DNA of 64,000 nucleotides, from contig NZ_QGLP01000005.1 in NCBI RefSeq assembly GCF_003202915.1, positions 1 through 64,000 on the forward strand, written 5' to 3'. This DNA is from Gilliamella apicola (GTDB taxonomy: Bacteria > Pseudomonadota > Gammaproteobacteria > Enterobacterales > Orbaceae). Position 1 is the stretch's first letter. Every line of letters starts with the position of its first letter. The translations under genes were made by a program, and so were the position numbers. Of this stretch, positions 16,207-23,911 are shown one piece after another. The notes under the pieces were generated by a model that saw only the letters and a list, made by a program, of their open reading frames with translations, searched no databases and was not told the DNA's origin.

Positions 16207-16752
16207 GCTCAACCCCTCAATTACTGATAATCAACAATCCTTGTTGGACATTAATGATTACCCGCTAATAGTTAGTAAAGCCAAAGGTTTCCAGCGAACG
16301 ACTTTTAATTGTCAGTTGCGGTTTAAGGTTGAATTGCTAGACGTTGGGTTTGTAACCAATCATTTATGACCACAACGATGAAGTCTCGAATATCACGCAT
16401 GCGGCAATTAGTGACGGTGAGTTAATCATTCGTGACCAAGATAAACAAACACAAGATATTAATGAACTCAGTCATGATACCGAAAATGCCCATAGCAAAC
16501 TCAAACCAATCTTTAATAAAGAGGATGAGCAGACCAGATTAAACATTGTTACTAGCTTAAAAGAGTTAGGAGAGCAGGTAAAAGAGCTCGAGCGCACTAT
16601 TCATAAAGATGCCGGTAAAGATACTAGCGAGAGGTGTGGTGATAGAGTTTAAGGCAGATGGGGTTAGATGGATTACTTAACATTATGAGAATTTTAACGT
16701 ATTAAAATATAAAGACTATTATAGAACAATTGATAAAATGGTAAGCCAATAG
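16207..16752 (+). pseudogene. Decayed cdiA-CT cassette: haemagglutinin remnant, conserved CdiA stretch and toxin tail
   Basis: It repeats the order seen from 6604: haemagglutinin-like TDNQQSLLDINDY, a break, then SNITHAAISDGELIIRD through ERTIHKDAGKD at about 16620. There it switches to a toxin tail reading LARGVVIEFKADGVRWIT, a stop, HYENFNVLKYKDYYRTID, KMVSQ and a final stop. The toxin family is unknown to me. The pre-toxin domain and VENN are gone. Confidence 0.6.
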
Positions 16753-16785
16753 GGTCTTGGATTCAAGATAAAAATAGGAGATATT

Positions 16786-17255
16786 ATGTCAAACGACGTT
16801 TATGGTTATATATTACTTAATACTAAATTAGATTATGAAAGTACATTTAATAATTACATAAAATCTAGCAGCCTTAATATTCGAGAAATTAATAAAAGAG
16901 AACTATTCAATTATCCACCGAACTTAATGCCAAATAATGAATCGTTTATATTTGATATTGCTGACGGTCCAAATTCTATTAATGCCGAATACCTAATAGA
17001 TTATAGTGAGTATGCTTCAGATGCTGATATTGGTTTCCCTACTGACCCTAAAGAGCGTTTAGATATTCTTATTAATACATTAATTGACATGATCAATATT
17101 ACAAATACGTCAAAAATGGTTGTCTCAATGACTCAGTGCAATCAAATAGAAACTATAAAAAAATAAAGTTCGCTGAAATGCGAGAAGTTATTCATGCTGA
17201 TTTTGCAAAATATCAAAATCCACCTAATACACTTTATGAAATCATCTGTGAATAA
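16786..17255 (+). pseudogene. Immunity-type gene with a frame break at a seven-A run
   Basis: A good ATG behind AGGAGA opens 126 residues (MSNDVYGYILLNTKL to QIETIKK) and stops at 17166. The A run at 17157-17163 lies immediately before the stop. With one more A the frame would continue KIKFAEMREVIHADFAKYQ to 17255, giving about 156 residues. The extension looks protein-like, so the short form is probably a slippage product. It follows a toxin tail, hence the immunity call. Family unknown. Confidence 0.6.
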
Positions 17256-17317
17256 AATTATAATAAGGTTTTTTAGAATTTGATAATTTAGCTTGTGATA
17301 AAATATAAAGCAGTTTT

Positions 17318-17448
17318 ATCAACTTGAATTGAAAAATTTAAAATGTCATATGGAAAGATGTGCTCTCAAATCAATAATTTTGCCATCATATAGCTCAAAA
17401 CGATAATAAAACGATATAGACTTCTCAATTATTTTTGTAAAACGAGTA
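17318..17448. repeat. Dispersed intergenic repeat, copy 2
   Basis: Matches 2738-2868 with many changes (ACTTGAATTGAAAAATTTAA at the left, GACTTCTCAATTATTTTTG at the right). It lies just before the orphan gene at 17498. Confidence 0.45.
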
Positions 17449-17497
17449 AAAGCCTTGCAAAAATTGTCAGATAACATGGTCGAAGGGGTAAATAAAG

Positions 17498-18103
17498 ATG
17501 AGTAATTTAAATATAGATTGGAAACCCGAATTTGGAATAATATTTACTTGGTTCGCTATGGATAAATTTGGTCGAATTGCGGTGATGGTAAATAATTGTT
17601 TTGGTGATTTACCTAAAGCTCTTTTATCAATCAATAATGTAGAATTATTATTAGATCAATTAACTGATTATATGTGGGAAGAATCGGAAATATTTAAGAA
17701 CTATCCTAATAATAAAAGTGGTTGTACTATATTAGATCTCTATTCCGGTTTAAGATTTGATTATTTATCGACGAGAAAAGATATTGAACAACTTATACAA
17801 GAACGTTCTAATTATCAACAAAAAACAGTTGAATGTAATTTACCATCAAGAAAGGGATTGTTTGTATATCATGGAATTGAAGGTAGTATCGAAGGAGAAG
17901 ATTACCCGATAGGTTATGAGGGAGTAACCAAAATGGGCGATTATTTTAGATATTTAATACCAACCATATATGCCTCGATTGAGGATTTTCCAGAAGAACT
18001 TCGACATGGGATAGCCACTTCTGACACGGTTGATTTTACTACTGATAGATTGCTTGATAATGATAAAATAAACGAATACTTTCCGAGAATGTATAAGAAT
18101 TAA
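17498..18103 (+). CDS. Orphan immunity-like protein
   Basis: 201 residues with a weak GGGG-type site upstream. Landmarks are FTWFAMDKFGRIAVMVNNCF at the start, YHGIEGSIEGEDYPIGYEG in the middle and EYFPRMYKN at the end. It is soluble and acidic with no signal peptide. The D-K/R-x-G-R-I-A pattern is seen in some polymorphic-toxin immunity proteins, but I cannot name the family. No toxin lies directly upstream. Confidence 0.6.
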   Translation: MSNLNIDWKPEFGIIFTWFAMDKFGRIAVMVNNCFGDLPKALLSINNVELLLDQLTDYMWEESEIFKNYPNNKSGCTILDLYSGLRFDYLSTRKDIEQLIQERSNYQQKTVECNLPSRKGLFVYHGIEGSIEGEDYPIGYEGVTKMGDYFRYLIPTIYASIEDFPEELRHGIATSDTVDFTTDRLLDNDKINEYFPRMYKN

Positions 18104-18903
18104 ATATTAACTCCTATCCTAAAAACTGGAAGTTTAAGTTGTCTAGGTCATAGCTGAAAATAAGGAAATAATACGTTATCAATTTGTTTTTTTTATAGAT
18201 ATCATTTTTTAATGAGAAATTCCGTATTAAATCAGTCGGTAGTTTATTAAGCTTTAAACCTCTGGAACGTAATCTTAAACACGAAGCGTTATAATCTTTA
18301 GCCTCGATTATAATGTAACTTAAGGGGATTTGGTTAGTAATGGTTGTGAACAATATAACGCATATGGTTACCAATAATCATATTATTCATGGCAAACTAG
18401 ATCTATTTCGATTAATTAACTATTAACAAAGCAGTGAAAGTCTAATTATTTTTTGTAGCACATATCTTTTTTCAAAAAAACTAATACAGGAAAGGGATCG
18501 AGCACTGCAGTTAATAATCAAATTACAGACACTATATAAGATTCGATTAAAGCAACGAAATCCACTATGCCAAGAAAATCGATTCTTAAGTCTTTTGAAT
18601 TGACAACTAATGGTCAATCTATTTGAGTTAATCAAATTTCAATAAAACATATGAACTAATATATAACATTTAATAGATTAGATTGTCACATAGTACTTGC
18701 GAAAGAATTCAAACAATGTTATCTAATCTTCAAAATGCCATTAAAGATGTTTCAGCACAAAGAATTAAATTTAATAAGAAAGCATATTCAGTCCTTTAGG
18801 AACTGATATTTAGTTAATGAGCTTCTAATTTTTATATAAATTTAATAGATTGAAAGATCAAAATCATTCAACTGATCATTTTATCAATAAGGATAAATAA
18901 TAT
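18104..18903. other. 800-base stretch of decayed DNA
   Basis: No convincing gene. Short open pieces on the plus strand, such as VNNQITDTI and DSIKATKSTMPRKSILKSFE near 18510-18600, and LQNAIKDVSAQRIKFNKKAY near 18730-18795, look like coding relics broken by stops, perhaps of a toxin linker. This is by-eye inference. Confidence 0.4.
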
Positions 18904-19224
18904 ATGAAAGATAATTATTTAAAATTGGTTGACGTTAATTTATCTTTTTTTTCTGTTAAATTAGATAAAAATGAAGCTATTATTGAAATTTTAAATATGG
19001 ATAATGGCGAAGAGGTTTGCACCATTAATATAAATAACATTATCACATTACAATATCAAAACAACATTGATGAAGATGATATTTTACCTGCATATATAGG
19101 TGAACTTGAGATATTAAAGAACCTAGATCTAGATAATGAGGTATTTTATTTAAAGATGCAAGGTTGGGTAGATTTATCCTTAGTTTGTGTGAATTGTTAT
19201 ATAAATTATCCATATACAACATAG
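18904..19224 (+). CDS. Small orphan immunity-like protein
   Basis: 106 residues, start at ATG behind AAGGAT. It is acidic, with strands such as NEAIIEILNMDNGEE and a conserved-looking end EVFYLKMQGWVDLSLVC. There is no signal peptide. I do not recognise the family. Its size, acidity and place in the array make an immunity role likely but unproven. Confidence 0.55.
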   Translation: MKDNYLKLVDVNLSFFSVKLDKNEAIIEILNMDNGEEVCTININNIITLQYQNNIDEDDILPAYIGELEILKNLDLDNEVFYLKMQGWVDLSLVCVNCYINYPYTT

Positions 19225-19236
19225 TTGTTCATTAAG

Positions 19237-19280
19237 ATTCTCACCCAAAGGAGGGGAGATCTTTGTTTTTTCTTTTTATT
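19237..19280 (+). terminator. Probable terminator after 18904-19224
   Basis: An imperfect stem (GATTCTCACCC with GGGGAGATC) is followed by a T-rich run. Confidence 0.45.
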
Positions 19281-19504
19281 GCTTAGGCTTAGTGGAGATA
19301 AGCCTGAGTTTTGTCAAATGCTCAGATGATATCGTATTTATGAAATAACAATCATTGGATGAACAAATTATAGTAAAAAAATTTGTGATAAATAATTAAC
19401 ATTAAACGGTTGATTATGCTTTATCTAATATGCATCATTTCATCAGAGAGCTGCCAATCACCTTCGCGAGGCAAAATCCACCCTTTAATAAACAGGTAAT
19501 AATT

Positions 19505-19993
19505 ATGAACTATAATATAACTAAAAATGATATTAAACTTAATTGGCAAGACTTATTATGAGGCTATGAGCACCATTTTTTGGGATGGAAAGATGTGGTC
19601 AATTATGCAAATAAAAAAGTAATTGAAGAATCAAATTATGATGAATCAGTAATTGAATTATCAATGATAGATAAAACGACAACCTTTAAGATTGAAAAAT
19701 TACTTAAAAATATAATTAAAGAAGAGCGTTTTTATCATACTGATAAATGGTTATATATTATTCTATTAGATTTATTTAATAAACGAGAGAAATTAGATGA
19801 TCCTTTAGGAAAAGTTGAGGAAATTTATGAAAATTTTGATTACCCTGAAGAAATAGAATCTTTTGTAAGATATATGCCGAGTACTGATGATTATGATCCA
19901 AGTAAACACACGTACAAAGAAAATATTAATCGATTATATTCAAACTGGGAAAATTATTTAATTTCAAAGAAAAGTTCATTTATTAAATACTAA
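19505..19993 (+). pseudogene. DUF2247-like immunity gene with an internal stop
   Basis: ATG at 19505 opens MNYNITKNDIKLNWQDLL, then TGA at 19559-19561. The same frame continues GYEHHFLGWKDVVNYANKK through LSMIDKTTTF to SSFIKY at 19993. The pattern W-x-x-L-L-x-G-Y, then W-x-D-V-V, resembles DUF2247, a family found among immunity proteins. A single substitution (TGA from TGG or CGA) would explain it. The part after the stop can start at an internal TTG near 19580. Confidence 0.6.
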
Positions 19994-20009
19994 ATGATAG
20001 CCTATCCGC

Positions 20010-20258
20010 CTTAAAAAGATACCAACGAATTAACCGAAGATGAAAAACAAACCACTAGCGCACTATCTCAACTAGCCTTGGCGCGGTAGTCGCTGAGTTG
20101 CAAGCTAACTCAGCATTATCTGGTGGTGTTGGTGCAGTAAGCGCAGATCTAGCGAGTTAACCGAAGATGTAAATAATCCATCAGCTCAAGCTGCCAGACA
20201 AAAAGCATTAGAGGCATTTGAACGAATCGAATCCGCAATAAAAGGACGTGGAATATGA
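20010..20258 (+). pseudogene. Scrambled pre-toxin pieces and a toxin tail
   Basis: Two pieces of the pre-toxin domain appear in the wrong order: NELTEDEKQTTSALSQLA first, then GAVVAELQANSALSGGVGAV, then a stop. A separate tail reads AQAARQKALEAFERIESAIK and ends GRGI-stop, overlapping the next ATG as ATGA. The tail would be the last residues of the toxin matched to the next gene. Repeated recombination in the array explains the order. Confidence 0.6.
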
Positions 20259-20644
20259 TAACTTTAAGATCGTTATTAAATAAAAAAAATATTGAATATA
20301 AAAAACAAAATATGTCTTATCTTGATGAATGGTTTAATGAAATCATCGATGTTCCATTATCTAAACTATTAGTTGGAGATATTGCACGATTAATAAGACA
20401 ACAAGTTTTTATTTATGAAATTCTACCTTATGCTTTAAATATTCTTTCTTCAGATCCTTTAGCCGGAGACTCATATGATGGTCAATTAATCTCATCATTA
20501 GCCACTTTAACTAAAGGTGATATAGAAAAATGTTCATTTAATTTTAATGAGATTAATATGATTATAAATAAAATAGATAAATCATTATTAAGTAGTGAGT
20601 TATTAAGTGATATTCAAAAAATAAATAGCTTTTCATCAATGTAA
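20255..20644 (+). CDS. CdiI-type immunity protein
   Basis: 129 residues, start overlapping the toxin-tail stop. SYLDEWFNEIIDVPLSKL, VGDIARLIRQQVF and ILSSDPLAGDSYDGQLISSL match a family of CDI immunity proteins as I recall it (the CdiI_3 type, with S-Y-L-D-E-W and V-G-D-I-A-R). The toxin is lost except for its last about 24 residues. Confidence 0.7.
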   Translation: MITLRSLLNKKNIEYKKQNMSYLDEWFNEIIDVPLSKLLVGDIARLIRQQVFIYEILPYALNILSSDPLAGDSYDGQLISSLATLTKGDIEKCSFNFNEINMIINKIDKSLLSSELLSDIQKINSFSSM

Positions 20645-20665
20645 TAAGAATATCTAACCTAACCC

Positions 20666-20693
20666 CAGTTCTGCGATCTCTATCACAGAACTG
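20666..20693. terminator. Hairpin at SymE remnant
   Basis: CAGTTCTGCGAT and ATCACAGAACTG pair with one mismatch. It belongs to the same family as 12031-12066 and again lies between an immunity gene and a minus-strand SymE end. Confidence 0.55.
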
Positions 20694-20719
20694 AGTTAAC
20701 TATCTATCAACTATGCGAT

Positions 20720-20835
20720 TTACCTCGCAAGCTCGAAAATCAACTGGCCTTTTTTAGCGCTAATGGTGATAGATTGTTCGATAGTAACCCTAGTTTGTTC
20801 TAACCAATTACCTTTAAGATGTAGTGCAAGCGGAT
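20720..20835 (-). pseudogene. SymE-like 3' remnant, well preserved core
   Basis: Minus strand: PLALHLKGNWLEQTRV, then TIEQSITISAKKGQLIFELAR-stop. LKGNWLE is the hallmark of SymE. The GF after it is replaced by RV. The upstream half is lost to the toxin fragment that begins at 20824. Confidence 0.62.
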
Positions 20836-21120
20836 ATGTGGACAGTAGATGGTGTCACGAAAGGGTATATATCGGTCAGAGATCCTGCTACAGGTAAGTG
20901 GTATGAAAAGCAGGGTGAAACAACATTCTTCCCTAAGCATTGGTCTAAACGTCAAACTGAAAAGGAAATAAAAAGTGCTTTTGAAAATTCAAAACCACAT
21001 CCTAAATATAATGACAGGTGGAGCGGAATATCTTCAAGTGGAATAAAAATGCAAGGTTTCTATAAAAAAACTGGTGGTACAGGTGCAACAGCGTGGCCGA
21101 TTTATAATAAAGGTAAATAA
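20824..21120 (+). CDS. EndoU-like toxin C-terminal fragment, copy 3 (longest)
   Basis: 98 residues from a GTG. KGYISVRDPATGKWYEKQGE precedes TTFFPKHWSKRQTEKEI, the FP-x-x-W-S region of bacterial EndoU nucleases, and GTGATAWPIYNKGK closes it. The N-terminal half with the GGH histidine is missing because of the join to SymE DNA, so it should be inactive. Copies at 9707 and 14347 are shorter still. It could serve as a donor tail for recombination. Confidence 0.6.
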   Translation: MQADMWTVDGVTKGYISVRDPATGKWYEKQGETTFFPKHWSKRQTEKEIKSAFENSKPHPKYNDRWSGISSSGIKMQGFYKKTGGTGATAWPIYNKGK

Positions 21121-21123
21121 TGT

Positions 21124-21615
21124 ATGAAAAATAGAAAAATATATTTATATTGGACGGATTTTTATGAAAATTTCCGTCCATCAGGAAGATTGCCAGAGGA
21201 AAATATTCGATACACACCTAAACAAGGTTACGGTGTATGTGAGATTGCATCTTTGCTATTAGATGAAATCCAATACTCAGTTAACTCAGTCAATATCTGG
21301 ATTAATAATCTAACCGATTTAGCAAATAGTCGAGCACCGGACGGCATGTTTGGTGTTGGTAATGCTCATTGGGTATTAATTACCGGCGATTACGTTTTTA
21401 TTGGTACTGAATATGTTGAAGAGCAACAGGTGATCCTTACTAGGGAACAGCTTTTATATATTCTGGAACAATATAAAGCCTTTTTAGAAGGGAACAATGA
21501 AGATCCTAATAATCCACCCGCTCCGATAGATGTAGAGTTTATTGCCGAAGGGCAAGAGGCGGTTGATCTCTATAATAGTTTAGAAGGAAGTCATCAAGTT
21601 TTCTATCTTGAATAA
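21124..21615 (+). CDS. Immunity protein paired with EndoU-like fragment, copy 3
   Basis: 163 residues, ATG three bases after the toxin-fragment stop. MKNRKIYLYWTDFYENF starts it. The QGYGVCEIASLLLDEIQYS segment and the conserved block from INNLTDLANSRAPDG follow. It is nearly the same as 14514-15005. As in the other two copies, its end merges with GAGGATGAGCAGACC of a CdiA stretch, here reduced to about 30 bases. Confidence 0.7.
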   Translation: MKNRKIYLYWTDFYENFRPSGRLPEENIRYTPKQGYGVCEIASLLLDEIQYSVNSVNIWINNLTDLANSRAPDGMFGVGNAHWVLITGDYVFIGTEYVEEQQVILTREQLLYILEQYKAFLEGNNEDPNNPPAPIDVEFIAEGQEAVDLYNSLEGSHQVFYLE

Positions 21616-21650
21616 CGAGGATGAGCAGACCAGACAAAACATTGTGAAAA

Positions 21651-22112
21651 ATGATTAAATATAACCAAGCTTTTAAAAATAATTATTTAATAGATTTAGA
21701 AAGTAATTTAGCTCTTCCGTCTACATTAATGGAATTGATTAATGATGGTTTTGTTAAGCATTCTGAGGGTTGTGTTTTTTTTAAGAAACTACAACTACAA
21801 GATTCTATCAATAAAAATAGCAATTTTTTTGATAAAACAGAAATAGAGTGTTGGTACAATAAAATAAGATTAAGCAATTATATCGATGAACATTTAAATC
21901 TATTTGCCCCTAAATTTGCTTTTGAAGTACTTAAAAGATTAAATGAAGTATTTTTTGATTCAAAATTTGAACTTATTATTAGTTATGATTTTTTTGAATC
22001 TGATTTAGATATTATAATTAAATTACACACTATACGAAAAGAAGAGATTTCTTATATTAATATTGATAAATTGGACAATTTTGATGAGCCAATTTTAGTC
22101 ATAAGGAACTAA
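21651..22112 (+). CDS. Orphan immunity-like protein
   Basis: 153 residues starting just after the residual CdiA piece. It is acidic with aromatic strands: FVKHSEGCVFFKKLQLQDS, FELIISYDFFESDLDIIIKL and a final FDEPILVIRN. No signal peptide or membrane segment. Family unknown. Placement exactly where an immunity gene would follow a toxin supports the guess. Confidence 0.58.
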   Translation: MIKYNQAFKNNYLIDLESNLALPSTLMELINDGFVKHSEGCVFFKKLQLQDSINKNSNFFDKTEIECWYNKIRLSNYIDEHLNLFAPKFAFEVLKRLNEVFFDSKFELIISYDFFESDLDIIIKLHTIRKEEISYINIDKLDNFDEPILVIRN

Positions 22113-22193
22113 ATTTCTCTAACTATGCGATTTCTATCGCTGAACTGAACTAACTATTTACCCACTCAGCGACCTAGTTCGCAAATTGGACAG

Positions 22194-22270
22194 TTAACTT
22201 ACATTTTCAGTAGTAATGGTGACAAATTGTCATGTAGTGAATCCAAGTTTATTTAGCTTATTGCTTTTGA
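22194..22270 (-). pseudogene. SymE-like remnant, weak
   Basis: Minus strand KSNKLNKLGFTT, a stop, then QFVTITTENVS-stop. The L-G-F-T-T and V-T-I-T strand keep the SymE pattern. A degraded hairpin (GCGATTTCTATCGC) lies beyond it near 22127. Confidence 0.45.
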
Positions 22271-22291
22271 TAGTACTTTTAAAAGTTATTA

Positions 22292-22597
22292 TTGATAAGA
22301 TTTTCAGGAATGGATTTTTCTGAAATTACAGAAAAACTTTTAGATGTTGCCGATGGGAAAGGAAAGATTATTGAAGTAAGGTCTAAAAAGAGAGTTCAAT
22401 TAAATGTTTTTGAGAATGGAAGAATTGAATCCGGTCAATATTATCACCAAGTTTATACCGATGGTAAGTACATTTATGACCCTCGTTTGTCATCGCAACC
22501 AATACCAAATGGTGATTGGGAGAAACATATTAAAGTGATCAATCCTGATGGGGTTATGATTTCTGATAAATTATATGGTTTAAAAGGAAAGAAATAA
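22292..22597 (+). CDS. Papain-like toxin fragment
   Basis: 101 residues from a TTG (ATG at 22310). YYHQVYTDGKYIYDPRLSS carries the H and the Y-D-P that mark the second half of papain-fold polymorphic toxins, with PNGDWEKHIKVINPDG after it. The catalytic Cys that should lie upstream is absent and no pre-toxin domain precedes it, so it is a truncated tail. The fold assignment is from motif memory. Confidence 0.55.
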   Translation: MIRFSGMDFSEITEKLLDVADGKGKIIEVRSKKRVQLNVFENGRIESGQYYHQVYTDGKYIYDPRLSSQPIPNGDWEKHIKVINPDGVMISDKLYGLKGKK

Positions 22598-22598
22598 A

Positions 22599-23042
22599 AT
22601 GTCTACATATAAAATACCTGACCGTGAAGGGAATCTGCTAAATATAATCGAAGAGGTTAGTCCTCTTGAATGGAGGCGTTATAATCAACGATATCCACAA
22701 GTAAGCGTCAATAATCAATTAGAAACAAAAGACTGTTCAAATGTTCCTCCATATGTAGCATTTCGGTTTGAAAATGAGTCAGAAGAAATTATTAATAAAT
22801 TGAAACTTCTTATAAGGAACTATTCGGGTTTTATTAAGTGGGAACTTCATGGACATAAACGGGAAAATTTACCAGGAACAAACTGGGTTATTAGACCATT
22901 TCGAATTACAGAAATAGCATCATTAGCAGGAGATAAAGGGCTGTTGCCTGAAGAATATTTATCAGAGTATGAACCAGAATTTGGTTCTCTAGCATTTGAT
23001 GACCTAAATGATCTAACAAAATATATTGCAAATAATCTTTAA
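22599..23042 (+). CDS. Immunity-like protein behind the papain-like fragment
   Basis: 147 residues, ATG one base after the toxin stop, with AAAGGAAAG upstream. VSPLEWRRYNQRYPQVSV near the start, a middle rich in Trp and Arg (GTNWVIRPFRITEIASL), and an acidic end LAFDDLNDLTKYIANN. Family not recognised; called immunity from its position. Confidence 0.6.
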   Translation: MSTYKIPDREGNLLNIIEEVSPLEWRRYNQRYPQVSVNNQLETKDCSNVPPYVAFRFENESEEIINKLKLLIRNYSGFIKWELHGHKRENLPGTNWVIRPFRITEIASLAGDKGLLPEEYLSEYEPEFGSLAFDDLNDLTKYIANNL

Positions 23043-23104
23043 ATGGAAAAAAACCTGAAAAGGGAATGCCTTTGTCAAGGTTAAGGTGATAACCAACTAT
23101 GTAA

Positions 23105-23512
23105 TGGAAAACCGATGATATTGCCGGCAACTTAATTGCTCATGCAAAATCTGGTGCAGTTAGCAGAAAGCTAGCGAGTAATGCAATTATGAACACTCTT
23201 TTTGGAGGGCATTCTCCAACTATAAGTGATGTTAATCCTAAATATGCAGTAGAAACAATAAGGTAAATCCTGGTGAAACTAGAACTGTACAATATACAAC
23301 ACAGTTTGAAGATGGAAATTTGTCAAAAATAAAAACAAGTACTCTATTTCCTGATAATTGGTCTGATAAGAATATTATCGATTCTATTAATCAAATTGTG
23401 AATACAAATCATATTGTCATAATGCCTTATACCTTTAACAGGAGTGACTCTTTATAGAAAAACAGTTAATGGGGTGGAAATCGATGTGATTAAAAGTGGT
23501 AATATCGAGTAA
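23105..23512 (+). pseudogene. Deleted cdiA-CT: pre-toxin scrap fused to a frameshifted EndoU domain
   Basis: TDDIAGNLIAHAKSGAV and SRKLASNAIMNTLF come from the pre-toxin domain (compare 7200-7335). They jump straight to GGHSPTISDVNPKYAVET of an EndoU toxin like that at 8049-8435. Frame shifts follow, though KTSTLFPDNWSDKNIIDSI and VNGVEIDVIKSGNIE are still legible in other frames. No immunity gene follows. Confidence 0.65.
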
Positions 23513-23641
23513 TTGATTATCAAATTCTTTTCCTCGGTCTGAATGAAATAGTGCGATTGAGGATAATGGTGCTTTAATTTGGCTTAATGCTAGCATAACA
23601 AACTCAGCTGTTTTGTGTTTTCCGACACTAAATCTAGCTAT
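23503..23641 (-). mobile_element. IS3-family transposase remnant
   Basis: Minus strand: IARFSVGKHKTAEFVMLAL, then SSIALFHSDRGKEFDNQLLD. HSDRG-x-x-F/Y is the middle of the rve integrase domain of IS3-family (IS150-like) OrfB. Neither end of the element nor OrfA is seen. It abuts the last EndoU remnant and marks the right edge of the cassette array. Confidence 0.65.
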
Positions 23642-23911
23642 CTACGATTATACCTTGATTTGACAACGCTTTTCGTATTCTTCGCGTAACTACCTTAATT
23701 TTGTTGTATGGATTACTTATATTATTCAATTAATAATAAGCGAAAGATTCGGGTTATTAATGTTGAGCTTTAATTGTGATTTGATGACTATAGATTTCTA
23801 AATTAAAATATCAACAATGTTATTAAATCATTACGCATCATAGTATGATTTAATTGAATTAGATTTTATTAGGAGAGAAGCAGTTTAATTCATTATGGTT
23901 AGAATTAACTA

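Noticed and set aside
18114-18635. Two minus-strand frames of 70-86 codons
   Set aside because: Low-complexity translations with no motifs in a stop-rich stretch.
1-23000. Many repeats along 23 kb, possible CRISPR array
   Set aside because: The repeats are hundreds of bases long, code for protein and are unevenly spaced; there are no short regular spacers.
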